Assembly: GCA_000333855.2 (NCBI GenBank)
Contig: CM007320.1
Coordinates: 859,289-923,288, forward strand
Reading direction: 5' to 3'
DNA: 64,000 bases
DNA from: Endotrypanum monterogeii
Lineage: Eukaryota; Euglenozoa; Kinetoplastea; Trypanosomatida; Trypanosomatidae
Shown: one piece after another, positions 19,068 to 31,000 of the stretch
How positions within the stretch are numbered: the stretch's first letter is position 1
How the letters are laid out: the number at the start of each line of letters is the position of its first letter
Program-made: the position numbers and the translations under genes
The notes under the pieces: model-generated
What the model was told of the DNA's origin: nothing
Databases searched by the model: none
The model's input: only the letters and a program-made list of their open reading frames with translations

Positions 19068-21162
19068 GGCATTACCACAGAACCGAAAAGGAGGATCAAG
19101 AAAAAGCCCCCTCCCCCTCTCATATGCCGAGATCAGCATTCTCTCTGTCGCTGACGCCTCCTCCTTTTGTTGCTTGCTGGATCTTTTTTTTTTTTTCATG
19201 TTCTAGGCCATCTCATCGATTGGTGACGGACACGGCCGATGTGCTGCACTCTTCGTTCCGTGTGATGAATACTGTGGATGAGGAGGAAAAAAAAAATGCA
19301 CAATACGTGGACACGTTGGCAGCCCAGGAAGGCGACGCCGGTACATGCGAAGGTGTACCACCATTAAACTTCATCGCTTATTTCCTGTTTATGTTTCACC
19401 TAAACGTTGATTTTTACTCGTCTTTTTTTTTTTTTTTGCTTCACTGAGTGTACTCATGTTGCTCCTGTAGTCTCGCTAGCATCATGAGTATCTCCCACAG
19501 GCTCAACAAGGTTTTCTTACCACGTCTCTGACCAAGGCACTGCTTTTTTTTCTTTCTTTTGTTTGGTTGCTAGTCCTGCTCCAAAAGGCCCTTGCATGAT
19601 TTTTCTGACTACTGAGAAGCAAGGAAAGTTTTCATACAAGTCACCGCTACCCATTCCTCAGTCACATCTCAGCTGCTTTTAGCGAACTGGGCATCGATTG
19701 TAGTTTTCTTCCCCCTCCGTCTGCGCATGCGTGGGTGTGGGGGAGGGGGAAGTGGGAGTGGACTTTCCTCATTCAGCATATATATTTCTGAGCGCCTTCA
19801 AGTATGTTTTTTTTTTGAAAAAATATAAACACACAAACATACACACAAACGTATATACAAATATGTATATACATTTTTTATGCGATTGTTCGAAGCGTTT
19901 GAATGGAGTGCTTTTGTACCGACTTTTTTTTTGTTTTTTACTTCGGCTGAGTATGAGAGGATAAGTCTGTGTGTGTGTGTGTGTGTGTGTGTTTGTCTTC
20001 ATGGAGAGAGTGAGGGTCGGGTGCTGGTGCACATGTGGAATGCGCAGAGAAGTGTCGTGCGTCTGGGCAGGCTTCACCTACTGGTGGATCTACGGTAACG
20101 AAACTTCAGTTGAGCTCCCGACCTTTCCCTAGATAAGTATACACATACAGGTACACGTACACTAATCGCGTATCACATTCTAGTTGATCGACGGCTCTTT
20201 CTCGCTCTCTGTTATACTGTTTGTTTGTCTGGATACGAGACAACCACACCAAGTGGGGGAAATACGTGTTGATATTTGCCTTTTTCTTTTTTTTTTTCTC
20301 TCTTGGGCGGGATCTGATGGTGCGGTGGGTGCTTTTTATCGATAAGATATCAGAAAAAAAAAAGATGATTACTATTGTCATGCGTGTCTGTCACTGCTCA
20401 TGCGAGATGGCCACGTGGATGCCACTCCCCCTCCCCCCTCCCTCCCCCTCATCTTTTAGTCGGTTTCCCCTCTCCATCCACTCGCTACCTACCTCACGTT
20501 CTACCGACCTGCACTATGCTTTGGCCCGTGCCTCACATATTTATTTGTTCATGAGCTTGTGTGGCTAATTTCGGTTTGCGAATAGTGCTGATGATCTGGC
20601 GGATGAGGGATGGGGTGGAGGGCGGTGGTGGTCATCCGTAGATCGTCTGCGTGGCTTCCTCTGATGTCACTGATACAGAGAAGCGATATGAAAAGGGTGC
20701 TTGTATACTCTGGTGTCGATGCTCTTCCCACATCAACTTCTTCTTTTCCTGCTCCGCTCATTGTTGATGCTGCGTGTGCTGAGCAACCGCTGCTTCTTCC
20801 CCTACTATACATTTATCCTCTTCGTATAACCTCCCCCATGTGATCTCGCTCTTCATGTGAGCGCGATGTACACTCGTCTGCATCTGTATTCCCCCTTTTC
20901 CTTCTTCACTTCGTAGACAACCGCACCTAGAAATAAATTTCTTCAGAGGAAACAAACAACATAAACGAGCAGGTGCGCCAACTTGTCAGGAAGCGGATCA
21001 CCTCTGTTCCTTGTCCTCCTCTTTGGGGGATATCTGTTCCCTATTCTTTTACCGCGATTGAGTGTCATCGTCGCTCTTATATATATATATATATATATAC
21101 CTCTGTTCTTGGGTACCACAAGGACGCACAAGTCTTTAAACACAAGCAAAGACACACAGGCA
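19068..21162. other. Long intergenic region upstream of the BRCT gene
   Basis: No protein gene or structural RNA recognised in 2.1 kb. It holds many poly-T tracts (19181-19197, 19422-19437), a TG repeat (19969-19991) and a TA repeat (21078-21099). A T/C-rich tract precedes AG at 21061-21062, with no ATG between it and 21163. Confidence 0.6.
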
Positions 21163-22263
21163 ATGTTTCGCGGTCACTGTTTCTTCGTGTCTCTTGCAGC
21201 GTCACCACTCACAGTGGCAGAGTTAACGCAAAACGGTGGCCGTGTGGTGTACGACTTGGACACAACTTCTCTCACATGCATCATCATCGCGAACAACAAC
21301 TCAACAGGTACTTCGGCTCGTTGTATCCGTGGCTGGGCTGCAGCGAATTCACTGCCTAACTCGATGGAGGACCACGTCCGCGCCCATCGTATAACCGTAG
21401 TATACGAACAGTGGGTGCATCAATGTCTGAGCGAAGGCCGGCTCTTGTTGCCTTTCCAAAAAAATCCTGAGACCATCGCTTACGATCCACACTTATTCGC
21501 TGGTGTCTATTTCACAACGACGCAGTTGCCACTGCAGCTAAAGGCAAACATCGTTGCCATCATGCAGTACTACGGTGCAACTTACCACAACCATCTCCTA
21601 GACACGACAAACCTGTTGGTGTACAGTCACATGTGTCTTTTACCCGTCTCCGGGAGACACGCAATCTCCAGCTCACTTGCACGGCTGACCATCAGTTCAG
21701 ATGATAAAAACACAGAGGCATTGACAACCATGAAAGAGAGCGAGGCAGCGAAGGCTTTTTTAAAGTTGGAATCCTCGTCAATGTCGTCTGTCAGCCATCC
21801 GACCGAGGCTGCTGAACCATCTCGCACGAAGCTCACCGTTGCACGCCGCCGGGGTATTCTGTGCGTGACTCCACAATGGGTGCAGTCCTGTTTGTCTGCA
21901 GGTCGCCTGCAACCACTAGAGGTGCATCTCGCAGATACACCTTCTGCTCTGAACCCGTTGCTTCCTATCACCTACTTCAGTGCGGAAACGCCGGTCGATG
22001 TTGACGAGCTCCGTCTTCAGGAGGCGCGAATGGATGGATGGATCGACAAGGTGCTGACCAGCACGTTCCTTTCCTCTAGTCCCCACTCTGGAGACGCTGC
22101 CGGGTGTGTGTCTGCGGAACACCTCTGCGGTCGCTCACTGTGCATAGTCCCGGGGGAAAATAAAGAATCCGATGAGGTGCGGGAGGCGATCAAGTTGGCG
22201 GAGAAGCTGCCTCCCTTTGGTGCTTCGGGTTCGAGAAAGCGAAAGCGACGCCGTGAGTACTGA
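21163..22263 (+). CDS. BRCT-domain protein
   Basis: The 366-residue product contains tandem BRCT-like modules. The first (about 1-90) starts MFRGHCFFVS, has the NGGRVVYDL strand and ends in the conserved tryptophan helix YEQWVHQCLSEGR. The second (about 110-250) starts FAGVYFTTTQ with YYGATYHNHL and ends CVTPQWVQSCLSAGR; between its halves lies a Ser/Glu-rich insertion of about 60 residues. BRCT pairs bind phosphopeptides in DNA-damage and replication proteins (TopBP1, Rtt107 and PTIP type). The C terminus ends in a basic SRKRKRRREY cluster, a likely nuclear localisation signal, so a nuclear DNA-repair role is inferred. I cannot assign it to a specific orthologue. An upstream TTG extension was rejected because it encodes the leader and TA repeat. 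Confidence 0.85.
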   Translation: MFRGHCFFVSLAASPLTVAELTQNGGRVVYDLDTTSLTCIIIANNNSTGTSARCIRGWAAANSLPNSMEDHVRAHRITVVYEQWVHQCLSEGRLLLPFQKNPETIAYDPHLFAGVYFTTTQLPLQLKANIVAIMQYYGATYHNHLLDTTNLLVYSHMCLLPVSGRHAISSSLARLTISSDDKNTEALTTMKESEAAKAFLKLESSSMSSVSHPTEAAEPSRTKLTVARRRGILCVTPQWVQSCLSAGRLQPLEVHLADTPSALNPLLPITYFSAETPVDVDELRLQEARMDGWIDKVLTSTFLSSSPHSGDAAGCVSAEHLCGRSLCIVPGENKESDEVREAIKLAEKLPPFGASGSRKRKRRREY

Positions 22264-23661
22264 CGGAGGGGGAAAATAAAACAGCAACACGAAAATTAAG
22301 TGGTCCGCTGTGATACAAAAAAAAAAGAGAAGCTGCTGGACCTGAGCGTGGTGTTCCCCTCCCCCATCTTCCTTCTAGGCGCCTTGCAATCATCTTCACG
22401 GGGATGGTATCTCCACTTCTACAGACGATCCCATGCACAAATAGAGAAATCGATTTCACAGATAGAATAACGATAGAAAATATTTCATTACAACGTTTCT
22501 GGGAGACGCACGCGCACAAACCTAAAACATAGATATGCGGTCTACACTAACCTGCAAATATACATAAACTTCCTCCCAATGACATCTTTGGTAATGCGAG
22601 ATGCGGCGAAAGCGTTGGCGAGGAAAGCGGGAGGAAGAGGGAGGGACAGAAGAAAATAATTCCAATCCAGAAGAAATAAATATACACATGAAAAACTTTT
22701 TTTTTATTTTATTGAAAGCAGTCGAAAAAGGAGGAGGAGGCGAAGAAGGAAAGGGTGTCCCGGTGGGTTTCTCGGTGCAAATCTCGCTTCTGCTAGTCCT
22801 TCTTTTGTCATGCGTTGCCTCATTCACCGCGGCCGTATGTTACCACCTTTTCCACTCCCTTCTTTCAACTTAAAAAAAATTTTTTTTTGAACACGGTTCG
22901 GGTTCAATCTCTGCCGCGCACCATCGTGCTCTTCTCCTTTGTGTGTAGAGAGCGAACATCTACCTGATGTGTATCTGTTTTCCCTCTCACGTCACCTGAG
23001 ATTTATATCTGGCATTATTCCTCGTTGAGAAGAGTTACACGCAGGCTTTTCGATCTGCTTGTGGGGTCGACTATCGCTAGCTCGGTTCAGTATCTGCAGT
23101 CTTACCATATCTCGAATTTCTTTTGCAACCGAGTCGCCCCCGGTGTTTTTTTTTTTCTGCAACTTGTATGTACTGTTAGTGGAGGCGGACAAAAGAAATT
23201 GGATATGAAAGGCTGGATTGTACCCACAACGCTCTGATTCACACTCACTTTTTTTTTTTTCAATGTTATCCTCCGCTTGTCCTCTTCCTCCCAGATGAGG
23301 TGAGGCATTTCGACGCTGAGGATAGCTTACTGTGTAGTGTGCTGTGACCTTCCTGCTCACTTATCATCCACTCTACTCGTTTGAGTTGTTGGGGTGTCCT
23401 CTCCGGCTTCGACAGCCTCCCTGCTCTGTGACTGACATGGGCAGTCTGTGAAGGGTGCAACTCATTTTTGTTTCTAGGTTTTCATCAAATTCTCCTTTTG
23501 AGGTGTGTCTTTTCTTTCCCCACTATCCTTCCTCCCCCTCCCTACTGGTTCTCCAAGCGTACCCGAACACCTCTCACAGCGCACATCCCTTTAGCCGACT
23601 CGAACCGACAGATTTTTCTTTGTCTGTCCCAGCCTCCACACACAGACGCACACTAATCTAT

Positions 23662-23693
<32 letters not shown>

Positions 23694-23821
23694 CATACTC
23701 ACAGCTCCAGCGACAGAGAGTGCGTTGTCTCTACCGGGTCGTAGGGAGTAAATTGATTTCTTCCCTTATTTATTTATTTATTTATTTATTCTCTCTCTCC
23801 GTGTCATGGGTGGCCACCGTA
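22264..23821. other. Intergenic region upstream of the Vps45-like gene
   Basis: No protein gene seen. Purine-rich stretches (22600-22680, 22720-22760) interrupt the usual pyrimidine bias. A pyrimidine tract precedes AG at 23631-23632, followed by TA (23669-23693) and TTTA (23765-23790) repeats in the predicted leader. Confidence 0.6.
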
Positions 23822-23856
23822 ATGAGTACACAGGATACCCTCAAAAACTTCACTAG
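23806..23856 (+). promoter_or_regulatory. Upstream ORF overlapping the Vps45 start
   Basis: The first ATG after the likely acceptor is at 23806. It opens a 16-codon frame ending in TAG at 23854-23856, in a different frame from the Vps45 ATG at 23822, which it overlaps. No AG lies between the two ATGs, so every plausible mature leader contains it. It could reduce or regulate initiation by leaky scanning. Confidence 0.5.
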
Positions 23857-25648
23857 CACGCTGCTGGCAGCGGGCGGTGGGGCTGCTCACCTTTCCATAC
23901 CAGCTGTTGCTTCGTCGTCTTCAATGCTCACAACATCAAACAACTTTTTTTCGCTGGTTGATGCCTATATGAGGCGCATCCTTCCTCATGATCAAAAGAT
24001 GAAGGTACTCCTTGTAGACGATGGAGCGCTGCCGATGATAGCGACAGCTTTTTCCCAGACGGAGCTGCTCAAGCACGAGGTTTACCTTGTCGAGTCTCTC
24101 AACAGCGCTGCACGGCAACGGAATTTGATGAAGATGCTGCGGTGTTATATTTTGCTGCGTCCCACCCCCACTAGTGTAGACGCCGCGTGTGCAGAGCTGC
24201 GAATGGCAAAATATCTGAGTTACCACATTTTTTTTTGCGGTGCGGCCACCACCGAGATGTTGGACTGCCTGGCACTTGCGGACAACGACTCGCTCGTGGA
24301 ACAGGTGCAGGAGATCTTTTGTGACTTCAACGCCGTCAATCAAGACGCTTTCCTGCTGGAGATACAGTTGCCTCGATCATTGGTGCCTTCATTTGTGTCT
24401 GCTTCGCACATACGTCGATTAGCGGAAGGTCTTGCCTCACTCATGGTGGCTCAGCGCCGGCGGCCTTGCATTCGCTATCAGAAGGACAGCGTGTACGTGC
24501 AGCGCCTCGTCGCGGAACTAATAAATGTGCTGAAGAGCGACCAAGGCTTGTATGACTATCCAGCCAGGGATACAGTTTTGCTCTTGCTAGACCGCAGCGA
24601 CGACCCGCTCACCCCACTTCTCACCCCGTGGACCTACCAGGCGATGCTTCATGAGCACATCGGGCTTTGCTCCAATACGCTGAAGCTCCCGCCTCACGTA
24701 CAAGGTGCCGAGAAGGAGGGCTACGTCTTCTCTGAGCTGGGCGACACCTTCTTCGCCAGCAATATGTTCAACAACTGGGGAGACCTGTGCAATAGCGTGA
24801 AGAAGTATGTCGACCACTGCAAAGATACATTAAATCTTGATCGCCCAACCGCCACGCTCGAGGAGCTGAAGGCGTTCATGCAGCGAATTCCCCAGACAAA
24901 GAGTCTCACCGGGTCTGTTACAAAGCACACGACTGTCACGACGCATCTTTCAACGGTTATTAAAGAAAGAAATCTCCTAGAAATTTCTCTTCTAGAACAG
25001 GACATGATCGCCTCCTCCGATCAGAGTAATCACTGGGCACGTTTGCAATCGTTTGCAGAGCGCCCCTCAACCAGTCAAGAGGACCTCACTCGTCTCTGTC
25101 TTATATATCACCTACGCTATGAGCAGCCCGGTGGTAGGTCGCAGGTAACACCCTACCTCGACCGTGTCAGCTCGAACTATGCGTTGTTGCTCCGCAAGTT
25201 GTGGAAGTACTATGGCCATAACAAAACCAGCGATCGTCTGTTTGCCGCTACCGGTGTCATGGCCAAGATCGTGAAAACATTTGTGGATGTAGGCAACATC
25301 TACACGCAACATGAGCCTGTACTGAAGCGCACCTTGCAGCAGTTGTACAGTGGCCAGCTGGCGACCGCCTCATACCCTTACCTGGAGCAGCCCACTACTT
25401 CCTCTGGGGGTGGTAGCATTCCAAACACGGAATACAAGCCGACCGAGGCGATAGTGTACATGTGCGGTGGCTATACCTTCGCGGAGGCGGCCCTGGTGCG
25501 CGGCATTAATTCCCGCACTGCGTATAAGCCAGCTGATACAGCTTTGTTCTCAGCCGGTGGGGCTCACATCCATACTTCGATTGGTGGCGAAGCAATTCTT
25601 AACACGCATTCGTTTCTGGGTTTGCTTGACCAGCTGCCGTCGTCTTGA
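23822..25648 (+). CDS. Vps45-type Sec1/Munc18 (SM) family protein
   Basis: The 608-residue product is collinear with Vps45. The N-terminal domain includes MKVLLVDDGALPMIATAFSQ and ELLKHEVYLVESL (about 60-95). The central hallmark LLLLDRSDDPLTPLLTPWTYQAMLHEHIGL (about 254-283) is typical of SM proteins. The C-terminal domain includes YMCGGYTFAEAALVRGIN, the family's GG-T-EA-v segment. SM proteins clamp syntaxin-type SNAREs; Vps45 acts in Golgi/endosome traffic with a Tlg2/syntaxin-16-like partner. Length is close to yeast and human Vps45 (about 570-577), with a 40-residue Ser/Ala-rich N-terminal extension. The frame extends upstream through GTG; the ATG at 23822 is chosen as the first in-frame ATG. 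A short overlapping uORF is annotated separately. Confidence 0.93.
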   Translation: MSTQDTLKNFTSTLLAAGGGAAHLSIPAVASSSSMLTTSNNFFSLVDAYMRRILPHDQKMKVLLVDDGALPMIATAFSQTELLKHEVYLVESLNSAARQRNLMKMLRCYILLRPTPTSVDAACAELRMAKYLSYHIFFCGAATTEMLDCLALADNDSLVEQVQEIFCDFNAVNQDAFLLEIQLPRSLVPSFVSASHIRRLAEGLASLMVAQRRRPCIRYQKDSVYVQRLVAELINVLKSDQGLYDYPARDTVLLLLDRSDDPLTPLLTPWTYQAMLHEHIGLCSNTLKLPPHVQGAEKEGYVFSELGDTFFASNMFNNWGDLCNSVKKYVDHCKDTLNLDRPTATLEELKAFMQRIPQTKSLTGSVTKHTTVTTHLSTVIKERNLLEISLLEQDMIASSDQSNHWARLQSFAERPSTSQEDLTRLCLIYHLRYEQPGGRSQVTPYLDRVSSNYALLLRKLWKYYGHNKTSDRLFAATGVMAKIVKTFVDVGNIYTQHEPVLKRTLQQLYSGQLATASYPYLEQPTTSSGGGSIPNTEYKPTEAIVYMCGGYTFAEAALVRGINSRTAYKPADTALFSAGGAHIHTSIGGEAILNTHSFLGLLDQLPSS

Positions 25649-26076
25649 ACGACAGAGGACAGGTTCCAGGTGCGGTGGCTGAGCCGGCAGTGTCACGCAA
25701 GGAGTGTCGAGACATCTCTACATGTTAGCGCTGTGGTGATGGTGTGTGTGTGTGTGTGTGTGTCTGAAGAGGTGTTCTCCACAAGGGGTGCTATTTGCTT
25801 GAATAGTGGCCACCAGCCGCCCCTGTGCATATGATTTGTCTTCTCGCATGCCACCGAACGCCTATCTCGGATCTTTCGCTTTCCTTCGGCCCCTCCCATA
25901 CCCTTGCGATGAAGCACTTCCAGTTACCACGAGAAAAGGACGTTCGCGTCCCAACACGGATCTACTTCTTATGCCTTTCTGCTTGCGCGTGTGGGCGGCA
26001 CTGGATGTGTGTGCCTTTCCTGTATATATATATATATATATATTTTACCCCAACATCCGAGCATACGAGGAGGCCC

Positions 26077-26413
26077 ACACCGGTGCGCACCCGCTGCGCA
26101 CTACATCCAAGCACGGCGTCCAGAGGGCAGAAGTAGCATCCTGGCTAGCGAGGGAGTGGGAGGTGCGCAGAACCGCATGCCCATCAACCCCAATGTGCAT
26201 ATCCGCAGAGGAGGTCGCGTCGTTTCCATGAGGCCCCGGAAAAGCTGGCAGGTCACAGACACAGGAGGGATGACGAGACCGCCTCGGCTGACGCCACTGT
26301 GCCGTGAGAGCAACAATGCGGCGACTGTGTTTGTGTTGCGAGCACGGGTCTTGTTGACCTCGTTGTTTATAGAGTGATACCCCTCAACGAATAGTACATA
26401 GAAAAAAAAAAAG
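26077..26413 (+). mobile_element. SIDER-like short retroposon, copy A
   Basis: About 320 bases from acaccggtgcgcacc to a 12-A run are nearly identical to three other segments in this window (26579-26894, 43738-44055, 44208-44525). The element lies in the sense orientation, in the 3' flank of a gene, ends in an A-tail, and its 5' boundary is shorter than in the 43-kb copies, as expected for 5'-truncated SIDER-type retroposons of Leishmania. It has no intact coding capacity. The assignment to the SIDER family is inferred from structure and position, not from a database match. Confidence 0.6.
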
Positions 26414-26558
26414 ATGTCGTTTGCACAGCGAGGTTGTGCCTGTCGTTGCTCTTGCGGTTGTACTCGTCTTATTTATTTTTGGGAGGGTAAGGGAAGCTGG
26501 GTGAGACCGGGGTGACAGGAGGGGAAGGTTGAAGCAGAAAGATTCATGTATGTACCGC

Positions 26559-26578
26559 NNNNNNNNNNNNNNNNNNNN
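26559..26578. other. Assembly gap (20 N) between duplicated segments
   Basis: Twenty N separate two near-identical 463/464-base segments (26096-26558 and 26579-27042). Confidence 0.97.
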
Positions 26579-26894
26579 GCGCACTACATCCAAGCACGGC
26601 GTCCAGAGGGCAGAAGTAGCATCCTGGCTAGCGAGGGAGTGGGAGGTGCGCAGAACCGCATGCCCATCAACCCCAATGTGCATATCCGCAGAGGAGGTCG
26701 CGTCGTTTCCATGAGGCCCCGGAAAAGCTGGCAGGTCACAGACACAGGAGGGATGACGAGACCGCCTCGGCTGACGCCACTGTGCCGTGAGAGCAACAAT
26801 GCGGCGACTGTGTTTGTGTTGCGAGCACGGGTCTTGTTGACCTCGTTGTTTATAGAGTGATACCCCTCAACGAATAGTACATGAAAAAAAAAAA
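26579..26894 (+). mobile_element. SIDER-like short retroposon, copy B
   Basis: Nearly identical to copy A and ending in an 11-A run. Identity with copy A continues about 148 bases past the A-tail into flanking DNA, ending at 27042. The pair is therefore a tandem duplication of element plus flank, or an assembly duplicate, not two independent insertions. Confidence 0.6.
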
Positions 26895-28046
26895 GATGTC
26901 GTTTGCACAGCGAGGTTGTGCCTGTCGTTGCTCTTGCGGTTGTACTCGTCTTATTTATTTTTGGGAGGGGAAGGGAAGCTGGGTGAGACCGGGGTGACAG
27001 GAGGGGAAAGGGTTGAAGCAGAAAGATTCATGTATGTACCGCATTGGGCATGTACTGAGCTCCTCCACCCCTCTAGCACCCTTGTTTCACTTATTCCACA
27101 ACGCATGCTTTATTTGCATTGAAATGATAAATCTCCAGGCAGTTTTACCGACTAGAAGAAGAAACGTGATCACAATGGGGACTGAAGGGATGCTCAGACT
27201 GCACAGATTTGCTCAGATGTCCGCCTCCCTCTGTGGATTCGCACAACAGCACTGGATCTCAAAGCGCCGCAGAACTAAGGCGGATGGAAACCCCCCTTTT
27301 TTTTTCTTTACTATTATTGTCTTCCTGTTCATCTATTCTTGGAGAATCAGCTCACATGCCCACAGAGGGGAAGAGCGCGATCTCCTCTATGCTACCTCTC
27401 TCTACTGTGTAAGATAAGGCTCACATTCCGTAGCCCCTCATTTCTATCCTTCTATCTAATGCGTATTTTCCATACCTTCAGCAAAAGGAAGCGGTGGGGG
27501 CGCACTGACTTCTTGCCATCTTCCCAGTTCACCCCATTCCTCTACCCAAACCCATTCTTACGTGCACCCCACGCATGAGCATAGACTTTCACACGCGTTC
27601 ACCTGAGCGTACATCGGACACTCCCCCCCCCTTCACCCTGCAAAGATAAGCAATCCCAATTTCCAGCTGCTGTGGCTGATTCTGCTTTTCACACCCACCT
27701 TTTTTTTGTGTCTGTGTTACGTGCGCTATTGTCGTGCGGTCAAGGTAGGGAGTCACCGTACAACGCCAAGGTGACGAGTGAACCCAATACACAGACACAC
27801 ACACACACACATCTACGTACACAGGGGTAAGGGTGTCAAACAATTTTCCGGAAAAAAAGCATACAGGAAGTGGAAAAAGCGTCTGGGTGTACCCATATAC
27901 TCGCACAGATAAATATATTAGTACCAGCGACTCCTCCATACTGGGGGCCCTAGCACATCGGGTCCTCTGTGCGTGCGTGTGAGTAGTTACTTGTCTTCTT
28001 TCGTGCCGGTCTTCCTCGCGGGCTCTCGTACTTCTACCCTCTGGTG

Positions 28047-31000
28047 ATGGATGAGGCTGATCCGGTTGCACCTCCTTCACTGCGCGATGTGCGCAGCGAT
28101 GGCGTCCTTTGCCCCAGTGCGTCCAATCCCAAGTCGTGGCATGTTATTACCGCGCGGCTCCCAGAGCCGCTGCCGCTGTGGGGGTCGGCGTATAGTGCTG
28201 CTTCCCATACCCCGGTGAGCGTGTTGAACCTCATTACTGCACTCCCGCTGCTACTATGTTTAGATCGCTCTCACTACACCGCGACCCTGAACAACGGCCC
28301 AAAGCTCTTGGCAGACGCTTTCTCCGCGCCGGGCCCCCGGAGCGGTCGCAGTTTTGGGGTCGTGGGTCGGGCTGCGTATTCCACCGATGCTGCTACCGCT
28401 GCTGTGCATGCGGTACTCAATGATCGAGGGACGCCATCATGGGAAGCGAAGCGTCAGCGTCTCCGACAGCTGGCGCTCGACTCATTTTTCTCTCCAAGTC
28501 TGTCGGCTCGCATTGCCCAGCGTTGTAAGTCCAGCCCCAATGGCGGGGATGGTGTGCGCGAGACATTATCGAGTTTGCTGCTCCACACACGAGCTGTGAT
28601 GTCAAGCATCTCGCCAACACAGGCGTATTTGGTTGATCTCTTCGCTGCACAAATTGTGTGCTGGGATCAATCCTGTAGTTCAGCCGCGACAGAGGGGCCT
28701 CGTGCATCCACTCAACAAGCAATACTAGAGACGACGGTCCGAAGGGACGATCAGGCGGTTGAGTCCCCATCGCTCTCGAAAGCTGTGGCGAGTGGGCGGG
28801 CCACGTCGGCATTTGAGCTGCATGGAATCATGACAAGCGGTGGCTCAGCACCCACGTCGGTAATGAGATCACCGCGGCGCGGCCAAGAAGAGAAGACGTG
28901 TCTACACGCTCCTACCACCATTGCGGAGCAGCTGCTTTACATTATTCTCCGCACCAGCATTGCGGCGAATACACCAGGGCGGTCGTCTATCGTGTATGGT
29001 GAAGAAGTCTCTACACACTTGACAGACGGGCTCTGTACCCCGCCTCCACATGACATCAGTAGTACTGCGGGCCTCACTTCAGCATTTTCCTCCACCGCAT
29101 CGCCTTCTGTGATGGACAGCCTGGCGCGCAAGAAGCCACGACTGGATGGGGTCAGGAATAACGACGGCGCCATATACTCGCTAGGGGGTGAACCATCGGT
29201 TTATCACCAGCTCAGGGGCGCCCCTGGCGTGCGCTCAGTCTCTACATTGCCATACCAGCCGCAATGCTGGTTAGCGCCGTCGACGGTAGCGCTGGTGGAG
29301 CGCTCACAGGCGTTGCGGCGACAGCAACGCTGGTCATGCGACCTTGATCCGGTAATCGAGGCTACTGTGGCTGGCGAGGGCTCATGTGCCCACAGTAGCC
29401 ACTTGCCCAGTTGCAATTACAGCACGTCCGCTACCGTGATTTCGTTGCTTGGCAGTATGCAAAGCTCATGGGCTCCTCTCCCTGGTATGTCAGATAGCGA
29501 CGATGCTGCATCTCTCAGAGCTCTTGTACGCGACAGCGGACTTTCATTTTCTCATGTGCTGCCCTCAGCTGCACTAGATGTTGTGCATGCGGTGAAGCGG
29601 GAAAATGCCCCCGGTGATTTCCACTGGGAATCGGCGATGATAGGTACGGAGGATTCAGCCGTCGAGGCGCTTTTCTCGGAGACCTCAGTCTGCGGCGTCG
29701 ACTCAGATGGCGTTGACGCGCATCAAGACCCCGGAGACGACGAGTCGAGGTCAGCGAAGCAGCGAGAGACAGGATCTGCTTCAGCGCCGTTGCCTGTGTG
29801 CCGCACCCCTTTCGTCTCTTGTCAGCCGTTGTACGACGAAGTCGTGTATGCACAGGTGCACCTAGCTCTTCACTGGTGCACTGCGGGCTTTGTCGACCCT
29901 TTCTGCCTCACCTACACTGATGTCACCGCTGGCTCGAATCTGCCGACGCTGCGCGTTCGTGAAGAGTTCAACCATCAGTCGAACCACGGCGATGACGATC
30001 TTCGCTCGCCGTCCACTGCTATTGCGACGAGTGGTCTCACTTCTCTCTTGGAGTGGGGCTGCACTTATGGGACGCTCCTACGCCGCCTCAACCGCCTGTG
30101 CGACTTGGCTGACGACGCCACACAGCGCGGCGCTCTGGGCAGCTACGGCCGCTGTACTTTGAGCAGCCTACGGACCTTGCTATGTTTGATACAGCGGCAA
30201 ATAGGGGAGCTGGGGGATCAGACAGGGGGGCCGCACCGGCTTAGTTTTTTTGAGCTGTTGACGGCGCACCAGAGGCTGCAGCGAGCAGTAGAGCAGGTAG
30301 ATGTCCTTGCGGTGTTTTTTTGTGTGCCGCGCGCGGCAACGGTGTCATCCGTGGGTCAGCGTGCGTCACTGGCCGCAGAATCGTGGGACCCAGTGTACAT
30401 TCTGCAGCAGCATTGCTCATCAGCAGTGCTTTTGTCGCGCTTATACGAGTGCTATATCTCACGTCACACCGACACGCTTGGCCAAAACGGAGGCTCTGCC
30501 GCCCGCTACCACGAACTGCAGCAGGAGTGGTTTTCCGAATGTATCACCGCTTTGGGCGTCGAAGGTGTGGAAAAAATGCCCATGGAGGCGAAGGCCGGGA
30601 GCTGCATCTCTGATCAGCAGGGGCAGCAATGCCGAGATGTTCTAGCTGCCCTCGAATCGGGTAAGGCAGCTTCTGGAGTGCGATTTCCGCCTCAGGGAGC
30701 TCATGACATGCGTAGGGCTAGGGTGCAGCAGCGCAAAGAGGTGCTCAGCTCCTCGATCGATGCCATTGGCTTTCTACTTCGCGCAGCCCTAAGGCCTTTG
30801 AACACCATGATCCATCGCTGGCTGACAGCAGGCGAGCTTGCAGATCCCTACGATGAATTTTTCGTTGTGCCGTCGCACGGCAAAACGCATAGCGGCTTCA
30901 CATTAGACCTTTCCCCGCAGCGTTTACCGGTCTTTCTCTCGGTTGCTGCGGCCACTGACTTTCTTCATGCAGGGGTGAGCCTGCGAGTGCTTCGAGCAGC

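Larger units (their letters stand above)
25649..28046. other. Intergenic region with SIDER-like copies, upstream of the GCP6-like gene
   Basis: No protein gene seen. It holds a TG repeat just after Vps45 (25742-25763), a TA repeat (26023-26042), the duplicated retroposon-like element, and T/C-rich sequence. No single clear splice acceptor stands out for the next gene. Confidence 0.6.

Noticed and set aside
22899..22925. ggttcgggttcaatctc, resembling a tRNA B box
   Set aside because: No T-stem pairing, no A box and no acceptor stem around it.
26101..26316. 71-codon minus-strand frame repeated in all retroposon-like copies
   Set aside because: It is preserved only because the copies are nearly identical; it has no similarity to retrotransposon enzymes and opposes the transcription direction.
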